A stretch of 64,000 bases of DNA from Strigops habroptila (Eukaryota > Chordata > Aves > Psittaciformes > Psittacidae): the NCBI RefSeq assembly GCF_004027225.2, contig NC_044282.2:45910576-45974575 (forward strand). The letters run 5' to 3'. This document shows positions 23,901-38,299 of the stretch, piece after piece (positions within the stretch are counted from its first letter, which is position 1; each line of letters begins with the position of its first letter). Under the pieces are notes generated by a model, which was not told the origin of the DNA, did not search any database, and was given only the letters and a program-made list of their open reading frames with translations. The position numbers were made by a program, and so were the translations under genes.

Positions 23901-26900
23901 GGAAAATGTTTTACTATTAAAGAGAGCAGCTCTGCTCGGGTACAGAGGGTTTGATCCTCAGCTGGTACAAATTGTACTCCTTTCAGCTGGCTTCAGATGA
24001 TACCCGTTTACATTGCCTGAAGGCCTGGCCTGTGTTTTCTAGCAACTCTGACCTTAGAACTCCCTTTGTTTCAAGATGTTTTATGGAAACCTCTCCTTCA
24101 AAATATTTATTTTTGAAAGACAGAGACAGTTGGAGAAGGTTTTTTCATCAAATAACAAATAATTGCTAACTTCTCTAGGGCTTTGGAAAAGTTAAACACA
24201 ATTAGCCTGACTTTATAAACCCTATTGTTTGGGCTTATGTTTTAATTTTCTTCTCATCAAATGGCTTGTTCCATAAATACTTCCTTTTCTTTCATCTCGC
24301 CAATACCATCTTGCTTGCAATTTCTGATAGCTGTTTGGGGCAGTTTATAAAGAGCTGGGGTTCCTTAGTGCTGGCAATTTATTCAGTCATTTTAAAGTAT
24401 CTGTAAACGTGGGGGAAATCAGGGGTAAAATTGTTTAGTAAGATGCTTGAATCTAAAAATATTATAACTGTGGAAGTTATTTCAGACATAAATCAGTAAC
24501 TAAAATGCCCAGGCGTTTGTACGCATTTACAAGTTTATCTATGGATTTTTCTTGCTTTTCTCCACTTACCTGAAAGAATATATTTAAATCTCTATTTAAG
24601 CCTCATTCCATCCTCACTTTTTCCACTTATTCTTGTTTCATTTCATCACAACCTCTATGAAAAAAGCTAACTTTGGAAGATCCACTCTGGAACCTGAGTG
24701 CATTTGAATTTTCTTCAATACTTGATTAATTCATATACCATTATATAATATCTGTGAAACACTGACAGGAGAGAGTACATTTCTGATTTTCTCGCCTCTC
24801 CAAAGGGACACAGGCAGTTTCCAGGTCTGAGGGATTTTCTCTTCCTGGCTTCTCTTAGTCCCTGTAGTGCATATTCAAGCTACAGAGAGCTAAACACTTC
24901 CATCTGCAGGGTGTAACTTCATATAGACCTCTCGGCTGTTTTCTGGGCGAACACATAACTTGATAGAGACATATATGAGCACACCAGATTATCAGTGAGG
25001 AATATTCATCTCTACCTTGCCTCCAATGGCTTACATAGGCACAGCAGTCCTTGGCATGGTAGATTCTTCATACAGCTTCTTTCAGTGCCAGGCTCTTCTC
25101 ATGGATGGGATGTCCTCACAGTTGCTGTCTCCCCCAGAGGCCCCAAAGTGCAAGCACAATTGAATCCTAATTCCAAGTCACCCTGCAGCACTGAAGGAGC
25201 CATGTGGAGACTGTAGCAAATGACCACATTAATAACCTGCAGCAGAAGGGAAACAGTATAACTCACATGACTGGTCTGTGCTCCTGCCACCATTCCATGG
25301 GCTGGAGAGAGGACTTGGCCTAGGATCTCACAGAGATCTGCAATGTCAGCTGATGGTAGGTGCACAGCTTTTACTCAAATGCATTTTTAAGAAACAACGA
25401 CATTTGGAAACATTTTTAAATCTGATTGCATATGTTATTTAGCCACCTGCATTGGCTGTTCCATACATAAAGACAAATTTTTTGTTGGCTTCTTCACGAG
25501 TTTAAAATATGTTTGTGAACGTAGCTATGTGGGAAATGATTTGAAACTGGACCTTCTTCCATTCTGCTGGAACAATCCCTATGGCTTCAGGGTAAAACAA
25601 ATGGAAGGCATTTTATTTAAGCTCTGGCAAGCCTCCAGACTCCAATTTTTCACGATGTCATGATACACATATGCTGAAAAAGTTGACATATCTGAAGTCT
25701 TTATGCAGCACAAATGTCATACTAATAATAAAGCAAATGGACTATGCTTTAGGCCTAGGGTTTTTGTACCATGACGAATTCCTCTGTAGGATGAAGACCA
25801 GAGAAATTATCTCTGGAAAACAGACTGATTATACTTAGTTTCATTAATAAGCTGTTGGTGTCTCCCTCTAAAAGACCTGCATATGCAAATACTGGCCTTC
25901 ATATACTTAGATTTTTCTCTATCACCCCAAGACTGTCCTAGCTCACCACAGCTGTGTCCTTTCCAAGCTGTCAGACTCGCATATTAACTGATATTTCATC
26001 AATTTGGCCTGAGCTGCATTTGTAACTGAGCCCCAGGGGGAAAAGCTAATGCATTAACCACAGAACATTAGCCTCCTGGAAGTTGTATTTCCTTCAGAAG
26101 GAAAGAAGCCTTCCTCAGTCTGGCTGTACAAACCAGAAGCACCAAGATGGCATGGAGAAACTCTTATCATTCCTTGTGAATTTTTCATGAGTGTTTCTGC
26201 CCATGCATCTCTAACATCCAGCTGTGCTTTACTGACCTTTACTTATCCTCACCCACATGGTAAAGATGCAAAAGGTAAAAATGATCTGGTCCTCCACATG
26301 ATCTGGTCCTCCATACATAAGGAAACAAAGATGCCTCTTTTCGATATAAAAGTAATTGAGGATACCAGGGAGGAGTATTTGGAGCTGGGACTGGGAATCA
26401 GGACGGATGGATGGATGTTAGCTTGCTAGTCCATAGCCCAATGTCTACAGAATCATGCAGTGCCGGAGGTAGTTAGTTTGTAGCTGTACAGATGGTCATG
26501 GATGATAAGATTTGCCTCAGGCAGGAGAGCTGTTCTTGCTTATTCTACTGAAATGCAGCCTTAGATATTTGTAGCTAAATTGCTTTGATTTTTTTTTTTA
26601 TTGTAAACTCCTCAAGTTAAAAGGGTAAAGCTCAATTTACGAACAAGATGTCAGAAGGCGAAGTATAAAATGCAAGCATCCCTTAACCTAGCTTAAATAC
26701 AAATTTCAGAAACAATTTCATTTGAAATACATTTAACTTGCAAGCTTACCAATCACATCATTTCCCATACAGTTCAAATCAAGACTCGGCAGAACTTTCT
26801 CATTAATGCATCAAATAATGCAGATGTCCTTTTTTTGCCCCCTTTGAAGTGACATATGCTTCAATTTATTTTTAATCTTCTTAGTGATGTTGTAAGTAAA

Positions 26901-29880
26901 GCCGCCCTGTGTGACATATGAAGTTACTATTTTCTTCATTGCTATGGATCTGGAGAACTCAGGCAGTAGTGGCTAAACCCAGATTGAATCAGGCTGTTTA
27001 ACCTAAACGCCAAGGAATGAAAGCCAGCATTTAATTGTGAGGACATACACAAAGGCAAATGCAATGAATTTGCCCCTTGCGCTAAGACACAGAATACACT
27101 GAACACTTAAAACCCCACATCTGCACTTTTCTTTCACTGCCAGATGAAGCCTTTCAGTTGTAGCTGTGTAGAACAACAGTGTCATCCAGTGGTTAGTTGG
27201 CTAACCACACACTTTTCTTCCCTCCAAGTTTTCCAGTGTGCATCCCAAGTTTGCCGTGTTACTTGAGAGATGACAGCTTGAAAATGAATGGGCATGAACA
27301 GCTTGCCCTTTGCATCACATCTTTAAGCAATATTTCAGGTAACAGAATGGCTTTCTGCAGCATCAGCACCAGAGAAGGAGAACAGTTTCCATGAGGAGCC
27401 TCTCAGCCTTTTGGAGATGGGGTGCAACAAGGAACCATTTCATTTCAGGATAATGCAACCGAGGACAATTTGCAGTTCTCACAAATTTGTGGTCAGGGCC
27501 ATTTCAGCAGATGTTTTTAGGATTTGGCTCTGGGAAACCATTTAAGAAGATTGCTCAGAAGTCCAGCTAGCCCAAGGAGGGCCAGGCAAGGAGATCCTCA
27601 AGGTGCTAGAGACACTTTGCTAACCTCCCTTGGCCTTTGGCATTTGCAGCCCAGGGGCTTCCTGAACCAGAGGTAGCACCTCCATGTTCAGCAGCCTGTC
27701 ATAGATTTCTACCCTGTAGTTTGTCCAGTTGCTCCGTAAAACCATGATCCTTCCACATCCAAAGAACCTCATAGCTTATATGCACATGAGCAGGGAAACA
27801 GCTTTTCTTGTCTGTTTTGACTCCACCACCAGTTCTTTCTCCTGGAAGAGGAAATGAATAGTCTATCCCAATACACTTTTTCTAGGCCATCATGGTGCCA
27901 GATCTCCCCTCATCCACCTCTTTCCAGCCTCCAGACCCGTACTTGATTGCAGCAAGTACTCCACATATTTGAGTGCTGTTACCAGCTCTACAATATCCTT
28001 TTCGAGACAGAGAGACATGACTGCAGATAATATTCAAGATTAAACATAACATTTTTGGCAAAGCTGGAACTTCCTTTCGCTTTCAATAAAAGAAAGACAA
28101 AATTAATAATACAGTTTTGTTTTGTTTAAATAACATAAAGTTCTTCACTAGCATTAAAATAAATTGATTTGACTTTACTGTTTTCATGCATTTTCCTCTG
28201 ACCTAAGGATTAAATATTAATGCTACTCTCCATACAACATATCTAAGTATTTAATATTTTATACTGTGATTTGCTATGGTCTAAATGAAATTCTTTAATA
28301 TTACTGAACTGAAGCATCCTGACATTTTTGAAACAAAATGCAATAAATGTTCTGATGTTCCCAAACTTAGGGACATAGCTAAATGGAAAGATCCAGTTTG
28401 TCATAGAATTCAAAATTTCCATTATATTTTGGCATAAGATGGGTACAAAAAGGAAGAAAAAAAAAAATCCATGGGAAAACAGCTTTGTCTTCTCAAGGCT
28501 AGTTGCAAGAGTTTTCCAGATGGGAAATGATGCAGCTTCTCATGGGAATATAATGCTTTCTGTATATTTTGTTAAAGGCATACATATGATCACTTTGGAA
28601 AAGATATATTAACCTCAGGATTTATGCTTTGTTTTCAAGAAAAAGATGCTGCCAGGGAAAAATAAAACATAACAGGCAGCCCAGGAGAGGCCAACCTTAT
28701 GACTAAAGATATTTTTTTCTTTGTTAGAGATACCTTCCTTTTTCAAGACTTAATTTTCCTTTCCCTTAAATGGAACCTTAAAAGAAATTCAACAGTCTCA
28801 GAGTCCTAGACCCTTCTCCCTCCTTTTGTCCATGCAACCCTCTCTGTTTCACTGCAGGAGAGTACTAAAGATAAGGAATTTTATAAAAGAACATAAGCAA
28901 TTTAGGCACAATTAGATATGTGCTTTTAAATCTGCTAGGTGCATTTAAAAGTCTCCCTAGACAGGTTATGAGCATTTATATCCTCATTTATATGGCCTGC
29001 CAAAACTACTTCTTTAAATTAGCTTGAAGCAGGCCAGATAAACCTAGAAGGAAGTCAGTTGTCTTTTCTTTTGGCATATAGATAGCCATTACTTCTGCTT
29101 TCAAGGCTAACAACAAACAAGATGAGGGTAAAGATAAAGAGGACAAAAACTAAACCATCTTTTTCCTTAAGAGCTCACCATGCAAGCAGCAAAATGTCAA
29201 GACGAATTGGATGAAATAGTAAACTCCAGTAGGACCAATGCATCTTTTGAAAAGAAAGGCTGCCAGATAGGCTGAAAATGTTCCTTGGCTACATTACCTC
29301 TTCCCCAGCAAAGCTCATGAAATCATCACACTAAGCAATCACAGATAAAATGATGGGGTAATTATGAAGGTTTGAGCCATAATACTTGAACTTGGCAAAA
29401 AAGCAAGATAAAAGCTCTCTGTTCATTAGTGTTATTAGGTTTCAGTTTGTGCTGAAAATCTATATTTTAAGGAGCCTGGAAGCATAACTCGGCTTGAAGA
29501 GTAATTTCTGCAAGAGCATACAGTGAAAGAAGAGGAGAGCATGTATGATAGCATCTTTGCCAGTCTACCTGGGACTAGGTGATGAAGGGGGGGTTAGAGG
29601 GGTAGAAGGAGGCCAGAGGAGGCATTACAATGCTCCTCAAAAGGTAACATTGCTAAGAAAGTTTTGGGGAATGTGTGTTGAGAATCTGGAAGAAGAAGGC
29701 AGGGTTTATATGAAGGTGACCTTCAGAAACACGTAAGCAGAATATTATCACTGCCCTCTGCCTACAGTAGGAAGAGAAAGCTGAACGTTCATGGAGGTGG
29801 GAGTGGGATCACAGCTACGGACCCAGGTGCTGCCCATATGTTTTTGTATTCTGATTTTAATGAAAGTGTATAACACTTAT

Positions 29881-29914
<34 letters not shown>

Positions 29915-31458
29915 CACTGTTTTGTTTGGGGTTTTTTTTTTCTTGTTTCCTTATATTTTTGGCAGGTCATGTATAGGTGTGTATAGCTGCAGCTGTTACA
30001 AGGCAAAGCATATGTACACACACAGATGTTCTGTTTTCATATGAAATAGGTTTTCCAGCCTCCAAAGAGAAAGAAGCAGGAGAAAGGTGCTTGTGACTTC
30101 ATGCAGTAAAGTTTTTAGCCATCTGAACAGTACTGCACAGAAAGTTCATGTTATGAGATGGGGAGAGAAAAGTAAGTTCATTTATAGAAAGCAAGAGGCT
30201 AAAACAGGCAAAAAGCGACCTCAGCTGCAAGAAATCTTCAAATATATTTGCAGTCTATGGACAGTATAAGTGTGGGCACATACAGGTTTAAACCCAACAT
30301 CCAAGGCAATACAATGAATTCAGCCTCCCATTCCTAGAGCAAAGTTCCTCTAAGCATGACACTCTGCAGTTGCTGGAAGCCAGTTCTTCACAACCAAATC
30401 AGCCCTTGCCCAGGCTGCAAGCGGATGGGGTGGAGATGCCCTAATTCACTTGGTTTTAAAAACCCAAGGAGAACCTTACAGTGACAGAGAAGGGGAAAAG
30501 ACATAGCCTCTCCCTAATCTCTCCACACTGCTCAGGACAATTCAATAAGACCATGTAGAGGCAGAGTGATAGTATTCCTGCCCCGTACTGCAGCAAAGTG
30601 AAATACTCCAGACCCTCACAATTGTGGCTGTAATTCCATTGAGGGTTTCTGGCGACATTAGCCAACCCTTGAAGTCTTTCTCTTGATGGAATTAGAAACC
30701 TGCTATGGTCTGTGGGATAGACATCAATGCTGATGTCATTAGCATCAGCACTGGTTCTTCCTGAAAAGGCTGAAGCACTGAAAAGCAGCTTCTGAAAGTA
30801 AGAGCTATTTGAAATAACCTTTTAATGGGAAGCCAAAGAGCTCACATAGCATATCTTAGATGCAGCAAGAGTACCTGAAAGATATAACAATATACAAAGA
30901 AATTGAATATACTTTTTACATTATTTGGTATAACATGGTACCTCCTACTTTTCTCCTTGCTTTCACCTTGCTTGCACCAATATCAACTAAAATAGCATTA
31001 CTAAGGGCAGTGGGATCATGTTGCATAAACCCATCTGATGTGAAGTCAGGATCAAGCTTTAAATATAAGTATATTGCTAATTCTAGGATAGCTATCGGAC
31101 AGTGGTGGAAATCCTCATCACCTAAGCGGTAGTTTTGTGCCTGGAGCTCTGTCTGCATGGGGCTTTGCCTTCCATAGAAGGCTGCCTAACTGGTTCCTGC
31201 ACTTTGTCATCTGAAGTGGCCTAAAAATATGCTGACAATAAAAGCTTTTTTTTGACAGTTGTGTAGAGGCCTCTAGTGGGGAGATAAACAGAGGGTGGAG
31301 GTTATTCATCTTTCTCCCTCCCCCACCCAGCCTAACACTCCACCCAAGCCAGCAGAGCCAAAAATGTGTCCACTGCAGAAGCTTTCTCTTACTTTTGAGA
31401 GTTAATCTCCTTCAGAACTGGATTACCACTGGCTAATCCCTTTAACCACAGGCACATA
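20958..31458. other. gene-free AT-rich DNA
   Basis: No exon, RNA gene or confident mobile element was recognised on either strand. It includes a T28 tract (29883-29910) and a short direct repeat of ATGATCTGGTCCTCCA (about 26281-26314). Unseen conserved non-coding elements are possible, since this interval is probably the desert flanking CMPK2. Confidence 0.5.
29883..29910. repeat. T28 tract
   Basis: A run of 28 T bases, with a second T-rich run shortly after, near 29932-29941. Confidence 0.9.
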
Positions 31459-31929
31459 ATGTTGGAAATGGATAACTTTCTTAGGAACCTGCTCAGAGCA
31501 CATACATTTAAGACACATACACGACTTTTTGGCTGCTCGGCATCACGCCTGTTAAAGCAAACACTGCCCACTGCTATTTGCTGGCTCCTGCTTTGCTTAA
31601 GAGGCCTGTCATACCCTTTCTACATTACAGAGGGGGTTTTACTGAGCTGCTATGCGCTACCCTCCACATTATGCTGGAGCTCTGCTATTCCACTTCCTGT
31701 CTTCTCGGAACGTGTTTTATATTTTAGTTGGAGAGCTGTAGTAAGGATTTTTAATGAGTGGTTTCTGCTCATTACACAAGCCTGCTGCCTTATTAAACAG
31801 ATAGATGTTGCACTTCTCATTGTGCTGGAGTCTTCTGCAGCAGTTTGTGTACTGTGTCCCACACTACACTGCTTTTTATTTACATTTCAAAACACCTGTC
31901 TAGTGCTATGCATGCTGCACAAAAATTAA
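31459..31929. other. unusually stop-poor block, no recognised gene
   Basis: The plus strand stays open for 156 codons, the longest open frame outside mobile elements apart from the repeat-driven one in the first LTR and the CMPK2 first-exon frame. The translation is rich in Leu, Cys and Phe with no domain I recognise. No splice sites or start context support coding. It could be chance or a conserved non-coding element. Confidence 0.25.
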
Positions 31930-34900
31930 AATTACAGCCCCGCGCAGGAAATATGCTAAATATTTCTGCCTCGTTGATATTGCACTGGAATGTGTGAGAG
32001 GGGAGAGGGAGGAAAAAGCATCATTATTTCATTCAGAAGGCATATGAAGAACCAGAGCTTTTTATTAGTAGTGTGAACAGAGGTGAGTTATGGTACAGAA
32101 GTAATAGTACATCTTGACTGATGAATCAGCACCAAGCAGGGAGGCAGTGACATTGTTTTTTACTCTGGGCATCACAGGTATTTGTTCTGCAATCAGACAG
32201 TATCTGGGATATTGATTAAGTATAGATAGCAATACTGGTTGTAGTCTAATCATGTAACTGGAAGGCAGCTTCTGAACACATAATTACTTATACAGAAAAT
32301 CATCCATGCTCTGTGCTGAATTATCATATAAAGAGGAATATTATTAATATTCTGTAATGGCACAGTGGAGAAAGTAATGATAATACAGTATATTCTGAGT
32401 CTCACATTAAAGACTAATCCAATGCTACATTGTAATTCAGGATGAGAAGTTAGAGGCAGTCAAATGCAGTCCTACCCACCTCATAGCCTTGGATGTTGAT
32501 ACCTAGGATCATGTAGGATAGAAGGGGCATTTTACTCTTTCAGCATAGGTAAACCTCAAATTTACAGATACTTCTTATAAAATGTTTGTTGCATTTGCCT
32601 GCAGGCTCCCTGCAGTACCAGTTTCTAATCAGCTATGTATTTTCAGTATGTATAATGCCTAGAAAGTCATTCTGAGTTATCAATGACTAGAAAGTTTTAA
32701 GCTGGTACGAAGAGACATTGTCATAATATGAAATCAGGCCCTGTCTAAAAATCACCAATAACGGAGAGAAAAGGCATTCTTTCTGGTTTTAATTTTAATG
32801 TTTTAATACTGACCATTGGTCATTTTAATATTGACCAGAACTGGTATAGTCAATTAAGAATATTTGTTAGGTTCACAGATTTCTACTACATTGGAAATAC
32901 AAAAATGACAGTATGCCAATATGCCGTATGTGTGTCACTTCTGTCTTCTAGGCATAACAGGGAAACAATTTATCACTATAGTGCACCCAACATGTCCCCA
33001 TCTATCAGCCAGCCCCTTTATCATATGTTTGCGCCTCCATTTCAACAGCAGGTACCAAATGTCACCCTTGTATTTGCTACTGTATGGTTCAGCTGAGGCA
33101 GCTCCTCAAAAGCCTTTGTACAACAAAACCCAGAAAAGGCTTTTAAAAAATGCGCAGAGACCGTGCCAAGGTAGTTGTCTGTGTCAGATTGGCCACTGTC
33201 GGCAGAAATCCAAGGTCTAGGTAAACTGTTTTGGAAATGGTTCAGATGTTCAGGCAATGTCTAGTCTACAACCAGCATGTTATCTTTACTTGCTGCCACG
33301 AGATTTCCAGGGAGACAGCTGGCAAGTGAGGAAATCCATCAGCCCACAGAGGCTTAGAGACATTGATGCTGCTCTTCTGCACACATCAGCCAAAGCAGCC
33401 TGAGGATGGTCTTTGTCTCTGGGGGGCAAATACCTGCAACAGTGAGGTTGTTTCAGTCTTGTCAAACTGAGAAGTGTTTTCCATATGCTGAAGATTTGTT
33501 GTTTTATTTATGATGCTGTGATGGTTTACTGTAATGAAATGGTGCAATATGGGCTGTGGTCTCAGTGGAGCAGAAAGCAGAAATTATCTTCATTTATTAA
33601 GATGAAGACTTTAAGTATTGCTAATTCCTTAAAATAATTCTTAAATGAGGTAACTGAATCTACATCAGACATTTGCTTCCAGTCTCTGGAATGGGGCTGA
33701 GTCTCAGTGCTTCTGTGACTAGAAAGTGGTCATGTATCTCTGATGACAGAAACTGCATAGATGTTTCAATTTAATCATGTGCAGAAAAAAATTACAGGTT
33801 TTAATTCTCGTTCCCCTCTACTTCCTATAAATTCAAGGGTGTTTTCATTAGTTGAAAGACCTGACAGTGATGTGAGATTTATAAATCTGGATTTTAAATT
33901 AGGTAATTTGTATAGCTTAAAACAACCCAAAACACATTCATAGTTTGACTGGAAGAGCCTTTCTGTCCCACAATGCTGAATTCACCTTAAGCAGAGACTG
34001 CTACTCCAGAATAGGCTACAGATCTCAGCAACATCTGCATGTTCAGCCAAGCACTGATTCTGGCTCATCTATACTATTAAATCGTTAGCAGTCATGAGAA
34101 TGTTTGATGAACTGATTCAGATGTCTTTGTTTCCAGGACAAGAGCAGATGACTCAAGAAGCTGTAGAGACAGCACTTTCCGGCTGTTATCAGTCACTTTT
34201 TACCACTGTGGAAACCAATATTTGATATTTTCAACCCAAAACTCAGGAGCTTTGTAAAGGTTCCTAAACTGTGGCTGGTTTTTTGAACTAATACAAGCTA
34301 CAGACAGATCTCTCAACCACCGTGACACCCGGATGCAATCTCTGCCTTAGTTCCTCCAACATTTGCACATGTTCTCTGCAAGATGGGCTGAATCAGCTGG
34401 GATACCACAGATTTTCTTGTGCAAAGTTCCTCCTGGAGAAACACTGCTGAATCTTCTGCTGATTAAGGCACACACAATTTTCCTAGTTTGACTACAAATC
34501 TTAGCACTATACTGCTCCATAAGAGCTACCCAAATGTTGCTACTCCATTCATTGAACCCAAACATGGTGGTATCTTATGCTTACCTTCATAAGACAAGAA
34601 AAAATTAAGCAAGAGCTTCATTGCAAGTGTTTAGTGTGAGGAGTTCATAATTTTAAATTCATGAATTGCAAAGAAATAGACCTGTAATGGGTGAGAAATC
34701 CTAACATAAGTGCCAAGGAGTTTTTATGTCCATTATATTCTCACCTTAACAAATCAAAACTATTTAAAATTACTTTGGTGGCACAACAAGAGCTGGTTGA
34801 CTCTAGAAGGGAAGATACCACTGCTTAAGAAACAGTATTTGCCTCACAGTAGTAAGTGAAATCTGTCTCATTCACTCATTTTGGTCATCAGTTGTTTTTC

Positions 34901-35900
34901 TGACAGAGCAGCAGAATGTACAGTTGGGAAAAGACCACTTTTATTTATTTACTTATTTGTTAAATCTTTTACATTGAACATCTGACAATGCAGCCAACAA
35001 ATGCACTGCGGGGAACATGCCAGTGAGGCACCCTGATGATCAATCTCCCCAACATTTCTTAAATGAGAAAAGTAAAAGGTTATAGCAGTAAGTGCAAGAG
35101 CAGAAAGATGACAAGGTGCACTTTTTCTTTCTCACTGCTTCCAGAATGCACACACTGCAGAGAGTACCAGGCTCTGTGTGGTTAGTTGTCTACTGACACA
35201 TCAAAGCATTTGTTTCAGCAACAAAAGGGTAGGCCACACCAGCAATTTGTTTCTCAAAATACGTAAACTTCCCTGGGGCCAAGTTGTGGTGCAACTTCCA
35301 GAGCTACGCAGGAGAACAACAGGACTAAAATACCCCATAAAAAATTATACTGTCAGTGGCTGCTAGAGCAGGCCCCTTGGTGACTCAGCTTGCCTTGCAG
35401 TCTGCTGCTGGGGCAATGTAACAGTATCCAGCCCTTTGCATGGGTCCCACAGCAAAGCCACAGTTTGACCTTTAAAGAATAAATCTCCATCACTGCATTA
35501 TGCCTGAATTGTCAGGCATTGTCAGTGGTCCATGTCAATGGTTAGTTTTGGAAGTTACATGGTGTTGCTGGTTAATATAATGGTTAAGCATGTGTAAAGT
35601 GGGAATTCTGAATATCGCAGCAGGATGTTTATAACTTAACACAGTTTTCAAGGCAAAATTCAGTGTTACTATTGGTAGCAGAGTCTTGGGTTGGGGCTGG
35701 GGGAGAGGAAGTAGAAAAGGGGACAGGGTGGCTGAAGGAGGCAAAAATTTCAATGAAGGGAGCTTAGGTAAAAGGGTGTAGAAAGAAAAAGTGTAACAGA
35801 AAGGAAAAGCAGCAGAGAGCTATAGATGGATATGCTCTCCTTTCCAGCTACTGCTGGGTTGGGCGTCAGGTCAGCAGTTTTATCTGGGTGGGAGCAGTAC
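31930..35900. other. gene-free AT-rich DNA
   Basis: Nothing recognisable as exon, RNA gene or mobile element on either strand. Confidence 0.5.
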
Positions 35901-35955
35901 TGCTTGAAGTAGTAACCATCCCATATACTCCTGTGTGGAGGCCGGAGCTGGAGAC

Positions 35956-35964
35956 TATATAAGG
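35956..35964 (+). promoter_or_regulatory. candidate TATA box of an unassigned promoter
   Basis: TATATAAGG stands in a locally GC-richer stretch (35930-36060), which would place a start site near 35986. No repeat was recognised around it and no coding exon follows. If real it would drive a non-coding transcript. This is an inference from sequence context only. Confidence 0.25.
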
Positions 35965-35999
35965 TGGAATAGCCCGTTGCAGGGCAGCTGCTTGCTCTG

Positions 36000-38299
36000 A
36001 CCCTGCCTTGAGATGTTCTGCCTCAGATTTCAGCTGTCACAAACAGCAGGAGCTCCACTGACTTCAGAGTGCCACCTCTTCCCTTTCCTCTGTCAACCAC
36101 AGCAGCCAGGGAGCGAGACAGGGTTAAGGGTCTGGCTGAAGCGTATGCGCAGCTGCAAGTCCAGATGAACCCTTGCAGACATTGTGCTCCGCTGTTTGCA
36201 CGGGGTTCATTTTCTAGTGCGCTTCAGCACACTCACATACCCCTGCTCACACAGGCACAGGCACACATACACACGAGTGCCCCTCTGAGAAGATTACAGT
36301 AACCAGCAGTTATAATTTTACTTAAGCCTTTATGACGCTTTTAATTAAAAAGGCTTTAGTGCTTTTCTAGTATGACATTTGATTGCACTCTAGATAATGC
36401 ACCCTTGCCGATTCTGGCAGCAGTAAAGCGTTTAGAAAATGGATGAAATATTTTTATAAGGAGTTTTGCCTGACCTGTCTTCAATGAAAGACAATGATTT
36501 CAAACCACGTGTATTCTTTTGAATAAAACAACATATGCCAGAGCAAGATAGCTGAAGAAATTCACCCTGTCCAAACTACTGTTCATTCTGAACTGTGTTT
36601 TCATTGCTGCCTAGATTCACATTTATGTTTCATACATGAATTTACTCAATTTTGTTGCACCATTTTGAAGTACTGACTGAAATGAAACCTGCTACAAGCT
36701 GCTTCTTGTCTGTCTGGAAAAAGCTGGGTCTGATGGCCTTGTCATCCACACCATTTTAATTTGTTTGACTTAAGCCCGATTTTCATCTCAAGCAGAATCA
36801 CAGATCCTAATTCCTCAGAAGCTGTCACAATTATGCTTTATTATTATTTTTATCACTATTAATATTTATATTCCTTTGATTTATTCACATTTCGTCAGCA
36901 GTAATCAAACTATGCTTAAACATGGTACCTTGTTAATCTCTGACACTGAGCTTTAATGCTACACTCTTTCCTGGATTTATGCAAATCTGAAAGCAGAAAT
37001 GCTGTTACTAGAGACCTCATACATTTCTATGCCATGGATGCATTTCCAAGATAAAAATTCTAGCACCACAGAAGTCATCTGAAGGCAGCCATTGACAAAA
37101 ATCCTAGATCTTTCTCAGAATGATAGGTTTAGAGAATTATTTGGTTGTTTGTTTTGTTGTTTTTGGGTTGGGTTTTTTCCCCCAATTAGGCAAAGCTCAT
37201 AACATCTCAAACCATTTCCACTCAAATTGAACAAAAACCATATTTAATAAATTCTGAGGAGAAAAAAAAAAAGTCCTGGGTAAAGCCAAGTTGCTATTTT
37301 GGAACAAATTAAAACCTCATTTTATTTTTTTCAGTTTGTAGGAAAAAACGCATATATTTTGTGCTGAAAAATATTGAGAAAGTTTTAATTTTATTGGGTT
37401 TTTTGTTGGTTTTTTTTTTTTAATAAAACTTCAGTGGAATACTCCTGCAGAAAGCTTCAATTGTGGGAAACTAATTAGTCATTTCATGACAAATTTTGTC
37501 TATAGCTCCATCAGGATATCATGCAAATGCTTCCCAAATGGATTTGCCCTGGGAGCATTCTCACAACATGAATAGTTTTCACCCTTCTCTTGCTATGGAT
37601 GAGGTAAAAAGCACAAATATTCACATCAAAACCTTCTCTTAATTTGTTAAATCCTGATTTGAAATGCCCAGCCCCAGATTTTTCAGCCAGTGCTTTACGG
37701 CACTTTATTTTTTGTAGACCACTTTATTTACTCCAGGCATAATTCTCTTGCAGACCAGACACCACATGTCCCTTGGTAGGCACTACAGTGAGGAACATGC
37801 ACTTGTAGTTACCTCATGTGGTAAACAAAGTGATTTATGCCACTTGCCCAAGGATGTAGGGTGACTTGACCCTGCAAGAGCCCTGGGGTTCAGCTGGACC
37901 TGCCCCAGCCTTGGCACATCTGCCTGCGCAAAGGGAAGGGTGGAGGTGACTGGCAGGGGAAGAGCCGTGTGTTGCAGGAAGGAGGTGGCTCCTCAAGGAA
38001 CAGCTCTGGGGACCACACATTGTCCAGACAGAGTGCTCTGAATTTGATATCTGCTTGAAAAAATCATCCCCACATTGGATCTGCTGTCAGACTGTTTCTT
38101 TAGAGGGGCTGGGGAGAAAATTGTTATTCCCCACTGAGGATTGCATAGGGCTTCACAGTCAGAGAGCAGGGCTGGGTATCGCTCTCTGCTTTAATGTCCC
38201 ATCCAGCCTTCCCATGGCTGCAAACCCTTCACTCCTTTCCATTTTTATAGTGAGACAAAGGTTCTTTTTAATGAGGCTTTGATCCATTTCCTGAATCCC
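36000..38299. other. gene-free DNA
   Basis: No exon was recognised. 36300-36550 is very AT-rich with a homeodomain-like TTTAATTAAA block and looks like a possible regulatory element. The rest is unremarkable. Confidence 0.4.
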
